Below are positions 13,078 through 15,363 of a DNA stretch of 15,363 bases, piece after piece. The stretch comes from NS-12 sp045403215. Lineage in GTDB: Bacteria > Nitrospirota > Nitrospiria > Nitrospirales > NS-4. The position numbers were made by a program, and so were the translations under genes. How positions within the stretch are numbered: position 1 is the stretch's first letter; every line of letters begins with the position of its first letter. A model generated the notes under the pieces. That model made no database searches and was not told the DNA's origin. It saw nothing but the letters and a program-made list of their open reading frames with translations. The stretch lies in contig JAXIOW010000071.1 in the NCBI GenBank assembly GCA_045403215.1, forward strand, positions 1 to 15,363, read 5' to 3'.

Positions 13078-14541
13078 TTAGCGGGTCAGCGAGTCCTCGA
13101 TATCGGGCGGGGTAGCTGCGATGCGCGCGCCGAGCGCGGGGTAGCGGGCCAGGACCGCCTGCTGCATGAGCCAGGCGATCGTGCGATAGGAGAAGTGTCC
13201 CTTCACGCCGGACCGCAGCCGGGCAACGTACTCGGCTTCCGCGTAGTCCATCTTGAACAGGCAGCGCGTGCGGAACCCGAACGGCGTCAGATAAGTGGCG
13301 ACGACCGGATGGGTGAGGGCCAGGCCTTCCACCTGTTCCTTGACCTCGTTCATGACGTCCTGATACTGGGCCGCCACGCCGGCATCCTTGAAAAGGGCGG
13401 GCGTCTCGTAGCCGTGGGGCGTCGTGAACTCCTGCCGGACCTGCTGGCAGCGCCGATGCCGGTGCAGGTCGCGCCATCCCCCGAGGTCCATGAGGATGTC
13501 GAAGATGAAGCCGTAGCCGCACCGGAACTCCGCCAGTAGCTCATCGTGAGGGCCGCGGCGCCGTAGCGCGATCTCGACCAGGTCCGCTTTCTCCTTCTCC
13601 GTCCACTCCTGGACCACGGTGAGGATCTGCCGGTAGGGGTACGACGTCACGCGGTACAGGAGCGTCGCGGCCAGCTCGTCCAGCGGGGCGTGCGGTTCGA
13701 TCAGTTCGACCGGTTCGCTCGCTGCCACCTCACCCAGCCGCAGGCGCTCGGCGGCGGCCTGCTTCAGGTCCGGGTATGTCTTGATGAGATACTCGCAAGG
13801 GCGCGCATAGCGGGCCAGCGTGGGCGCGAGCGGCTCGTTGGAAGCCGCAGATGGTCCGTTTAGCTCGCCCCACACGTTGAGCGGCGGGGTTGCGCAGGCG
13901 CGTTTCAAGTCTTCGCCGATGGCACGCACCTCGGCCACCGGCAGCGAGAGCAGGCGGCAGATCTGCTTCTCCAGTGTCCGGATGCTGACCACTTGGCCCA
14001 CGTTCGTAGTCGCGGCGAGCGGCAGGAGGTAACGCGTGATGTCGAAGGTCCGCGCGTTCATCGTCCGGTCGTACGCGGCGGGCTTCATGTCATCGGGTTT
14101 CGGAGTCGTGCGGGCCAGGTAGTCCTTGATGGGCGCGTGCAGGGTGGTATAGGCCTGGTGCAGGCGCGCGGCGATGCCCCGGTAGGTGGCCTCGATCGGT
14201 GTGCCTTGGATGTGCTCCGGTACGAAGACGCCACCTGGCCCGAAGTCCTGGTAGCGGGAAGACTTCGCCTGGCCATCCCAGAGCGCCTCGTCCTCGATGT
14301 GGATGGCGGCGAGCTCCGAGACGCCTTCAAAGCAGATGATGACGTGGCCGAGGTCGGCGATCGAGGCGTGCCCATAGTCGAAGTAGAACTGCTCCCAGAA
14401 CTTCTCCGACGAGTGGCCGTGCACCCACCGCAAACTGTCTTCGATGGAGTCGGGCGAGCGGCTGTAGCGCGCGAGCGCGTAGGCTGATTTCTCGGGCGGC
14501 ATGGGCGCCAGCGCGAGCACGCGGCGGGTCGGCAGGGTCAT
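13078..14541 (-). CDS. Double-domain ThyX-like (flavin-dependent thymidylate synthase family) protein
   Basis: A 487-aa protein, twice the usual ThyX length. The N-terminal half has a ThyX-like RYSRSPDSIEDSL (26-38), FDYGHASIADLGHVIICFEG (54-73) and KSSRYQDF (93-100). The C-terminal half has ECGYG-like FRCGYGFIFDILMDLGGWRD (339-358) and RHRRCQQVRQEFTTPHGY (361-378). ThyX enzymes make dTMP from dUMP with FAD and methylene-THF, using an RHR-x7-S signature. Here the N half keeps SSRY but lacks RHR, and the C half keeps RHR but has Glu where Ser is expected. The protein may be a fused pseudo-dimer or a non-catalytic relative. The start at ATG 14541 is set by a promoter whose -10 ends 8 nt upstream; a frame from 14577 would begin inside that promoter. 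First gene of a three-gene unit. Confidence 0.8.
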   Translation of the reverse strand: MTLPTRRVLALAPMPPEKSAYALARYSRSPDSIEDSLRWVHGHSSEKFWEQFYFDYGHASIADLGHVIICFEGVSELAAIHIEDEALWDGQAKSSRYQDFGPGGVFVPEHIQGTPIEATYRGIAARLHQAYTTLHAPIKDYLARTTPKPDDMKPAAYDRTMNARTFDITRYLLPLAATTNVGQVVSIRTLEKQICRLLSLPVAEVRAIGEDLKRACATPPLNVWGELNGPSAASNEPLAPTLARYARPCEYLIKTYPDLKQAAAERLRLGEVAASEPVELIEPHAPLDELAATLLYRVTSYPYRQILTVVQEWTEKEKADLVEIALRRRGPHDELLAEFRCGYGFIFDILMDLGGWRDLHRHRRCQQVRQEFTTPHGYETPALFKDAGVAAQYQDVMNEVKEQVEGLALTHPVVATYLTPFGFRTRCLFKMDYAEAEYVARLRSGVKGHFSYRTIAWLMQQAVLARYPALGARIAATPPDIEDSLTR

Positions 14542-14548
14542 ACGGCCC

Positions 14549-14577
14549 ATCATAGGGAGGCGTACGGAGGCCGTCAA
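14549..14577 (-). promoter_or_regulatory. Promoter of the ThyX-like unit
   Basis: Minus strand: -35 TTGACG (14577-14572), 17-nt spacer, -10 TATGAT (14554-14549). The predicted start falls on or next to the ATG at 14541, implying a leaderless mRNA. It faces away from the promoter at 14601-14630. Confidence 0.65.
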
Positions 14578-14600
14578 GAGCGGGCGACGCCACTCTCTAG

Positions 14601-14630
14601 TTGATCCGCTTGCGGAGGGGATGCTAGGGT
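14601..14630 (+). promoter_or_regulatory. Promoter of the 212-aa unknown gene
   Basis: -35 TTGATC (14601-14606), 18-nt spacer, -10 TAGGGT (14625-14630) with extended ATGC upstream. Six nt (GCCGCT) separate it from ATG 14637, so transcription should begin at the start codon. The layout closely matches the promoter at 10180-10208. Confidence 0.6.
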
Positions 14631-14636
14631 GCCGCT

Positions 14637-15275
14637 ATGAACAAGGAAACCACGGCATCCGAGCCCGTTCTCTTCACGCCGGACGAGTTGACGCTCCTCG
14701 GCGACACGCAGTTCTTTCGCGCGAAGGCCCGCATCATGACGAAGATGAAGGCCATCCTGGAGGGGGTCTACGACGGACTCCAGCGGGAGCTTGTGGGCGT
14801 GACCCTCCTCGCGCCGGCGGGGTTCAATCCGGCGTCCCACCAGTTCGTCAAAGGCGAGCACCTGGAAGACTTCCCGTATCAGTACCTGGACTACTTCAAG
14901 CATTTCGACGGCGACGTGAAATTCACCTTCCGCACGCTGCTCTGGTGGGGGCATCACATCGTGTTCGCCCTGATCCTGGAAGGCGGGCGACTCACCCAGT
15001 ACAAGAAGAACCTCATGAATCGGTACGGAGGCGTGGCGGACCAAGGCCTCGCGCTCTGCCTGGGGAGCACCCCTTGGGAGTGGAAGCGAGGCGAGGGCTA
15101 CACGACGGAACTCACCTGGGAGCGCAAGAACGAGTTGATGGCGCTGCTCGACCGCCGCTCGTTCGTCAAGCTGGCGCGGTTCGTCCCCTTCGACCATCAG
15201 GTGGTGCGGGAGGGCCGGGTGCCCGAACTGGGGCGCGCCACGCTCCGTCAGCTCCTGCCGGTCATCACGCCGTAA
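14637..15275 (+). CDS. Protein of unknown function, 212 aa
   Basis: A soluble-looking protein with no signal peptide or clear membrane segment. It has an N-terminal helical part (LFTPDELTLLGDTQFFRAKARIMTKMKAILEGVYDGL), a central aromatic-rich stretch (EDFPYQYLDYFKHF, then FRTLLWWGHHIVFALIL), and a C-terminal part with TPWEWKRGEGY and a basic helix. The FxAKxxIxxKMxxIL-type opening looks conserved, but I cannot name a family. The gene appears leaderless from the promoter at 14601-14630 and is divergent from the ThyX-like unit. No neighbour suggests a job. Confidence 0.75.
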   Translation: MNKETTASEPVLFTPDELTLLGDTQFFRAKARIMTKMKAILEGVYDGLQRELVGVTLLAPAGFNPASHQFVKGEHLEDFPYQYLDYFKHFDGDVKFTFRTLLWWGHHIVFALILEGGRLTQYKKNLMNRYGGVADQGLALCLGSTPWEWKRGEGYTTELTWERKNELMALLDRRSFVKLARFVPFDHQVVREGRVPELGRATLRQLLPVITP

Positions 15276-15314
15276 GGATCAGACGCTCAGGGGCTTCGGC
15301 GAGCCTTCAGAGAA

Positions 15315-15338
15315 AAGTGGGGTCAGAGTCCATTTCTG
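15315..15338. repeat. TGGGGTCAGAGTC motif, possible RAYT/REP-type border
   Basis: The segment contains TGGGGTCAGAGTC followed by CATTTCTG. From memory, closely similar GGGGTCAGAGTC-type strings recur beside REP-associated tyrosine transposase (RAYT) genes and their repeats in many bacteria. The window stops 25 nt later at an ATG, so the element itself, if any, is out of view. No second copy is in the window. Confidence 0.35.
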
Positions 15339-15363
15339 AGGCGACCGAACCTATAAGGAAATG

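Noticed and set aside
14542..14577. Longer ThyX-like start at 14577
   Set aside because: That start lies within the -35 box of a clear promoter and would be upstream of the predicted transcription start.

Overview
The window looks like chromosomal DNA of a GC-rich, outer-membrane-bearing bacterium. The presence of lpxC, the rplI-glyA-nrdR order, a doubled ThyX-like protein and a carotenoid-hydratase-type lipocalin protein suggest Nitrospirota, probably Nitrospira or a close relative. That assignment is inferred from gene content; no taxonomic marker is present. No prophage, integrase or CRISPR array is visible. Most of the window is densely packed housekeeping and lineage-specific genes.

Layout, left to right. 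The edge holds the first 20 codons of a minus-strand lipoprotein (1-62). Next is a minus-strand pair joined by a 4-base GTGA overlap: a small exported protein (1446-1880), then a helicase-like protein without a P-loop (190-1449). Divergent from it is the plus-strand run rplI, glyA, nrdR (1987-4212). A two-component pair follows (4283-6080). Its kinase carries an N-terminal NAD-binding-type Rossmann domain where a sensor domain is expected. Behind the response regulator lies a short relic resembling the C-terminus of a sulfite-oxidase-family molybdoenzyme, on the minus strand. Then comes lpxC (6351-7274).

The stretch 7275-7866 has no conventional gene. On the minus strand it holds a near-consensus promoter (7665-7693), a possible 53-codon ORF, an 11-codon ORF for MAKKKGGKKKK with a perfect Shine-Dalgarno, and a 15-bp perfect hairpin. 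It reads as one compact transcription unit of about 290 nt. I see nothing in 7694-7866. Next are a minus-strand seven-repeat propeller lipoprotein (7867-8913) and a CrtC/AttH-like lipocalin protein (8974-10110). A PsiE-like membrane protein (10219-10686) is convergent with a small winged-helix-like protein (10698-11036).

The right end is mainly minus strand. A sirtuin (11099-11824) starts 6 nt behind a tRNA-Arg(ACG) gene (11831-11906) that has its own promoter. Upstream is a three-gene unit: a double-domain ThyX-like protein (13078-14541), an unknown protein (12309-13067) and a small beta-rich protein (11983-12291). Divergent from this unit is an unknown 212-aa protein (14637-15275). The last bases carry a motif that recalls sequences near REP/RAYT elements.

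Several sigma70-type promoters can be read by eye, many with -10 hexamers of the form TAGNNT. At least three of them (upstream of 1880 minus, 14541 minus and 14637 plus) place the -10 box about 7-8 nt before the start codon with no Shine-Dalgarno between, so leaderless mRNAs are likely. These promoters also help choose start codons.
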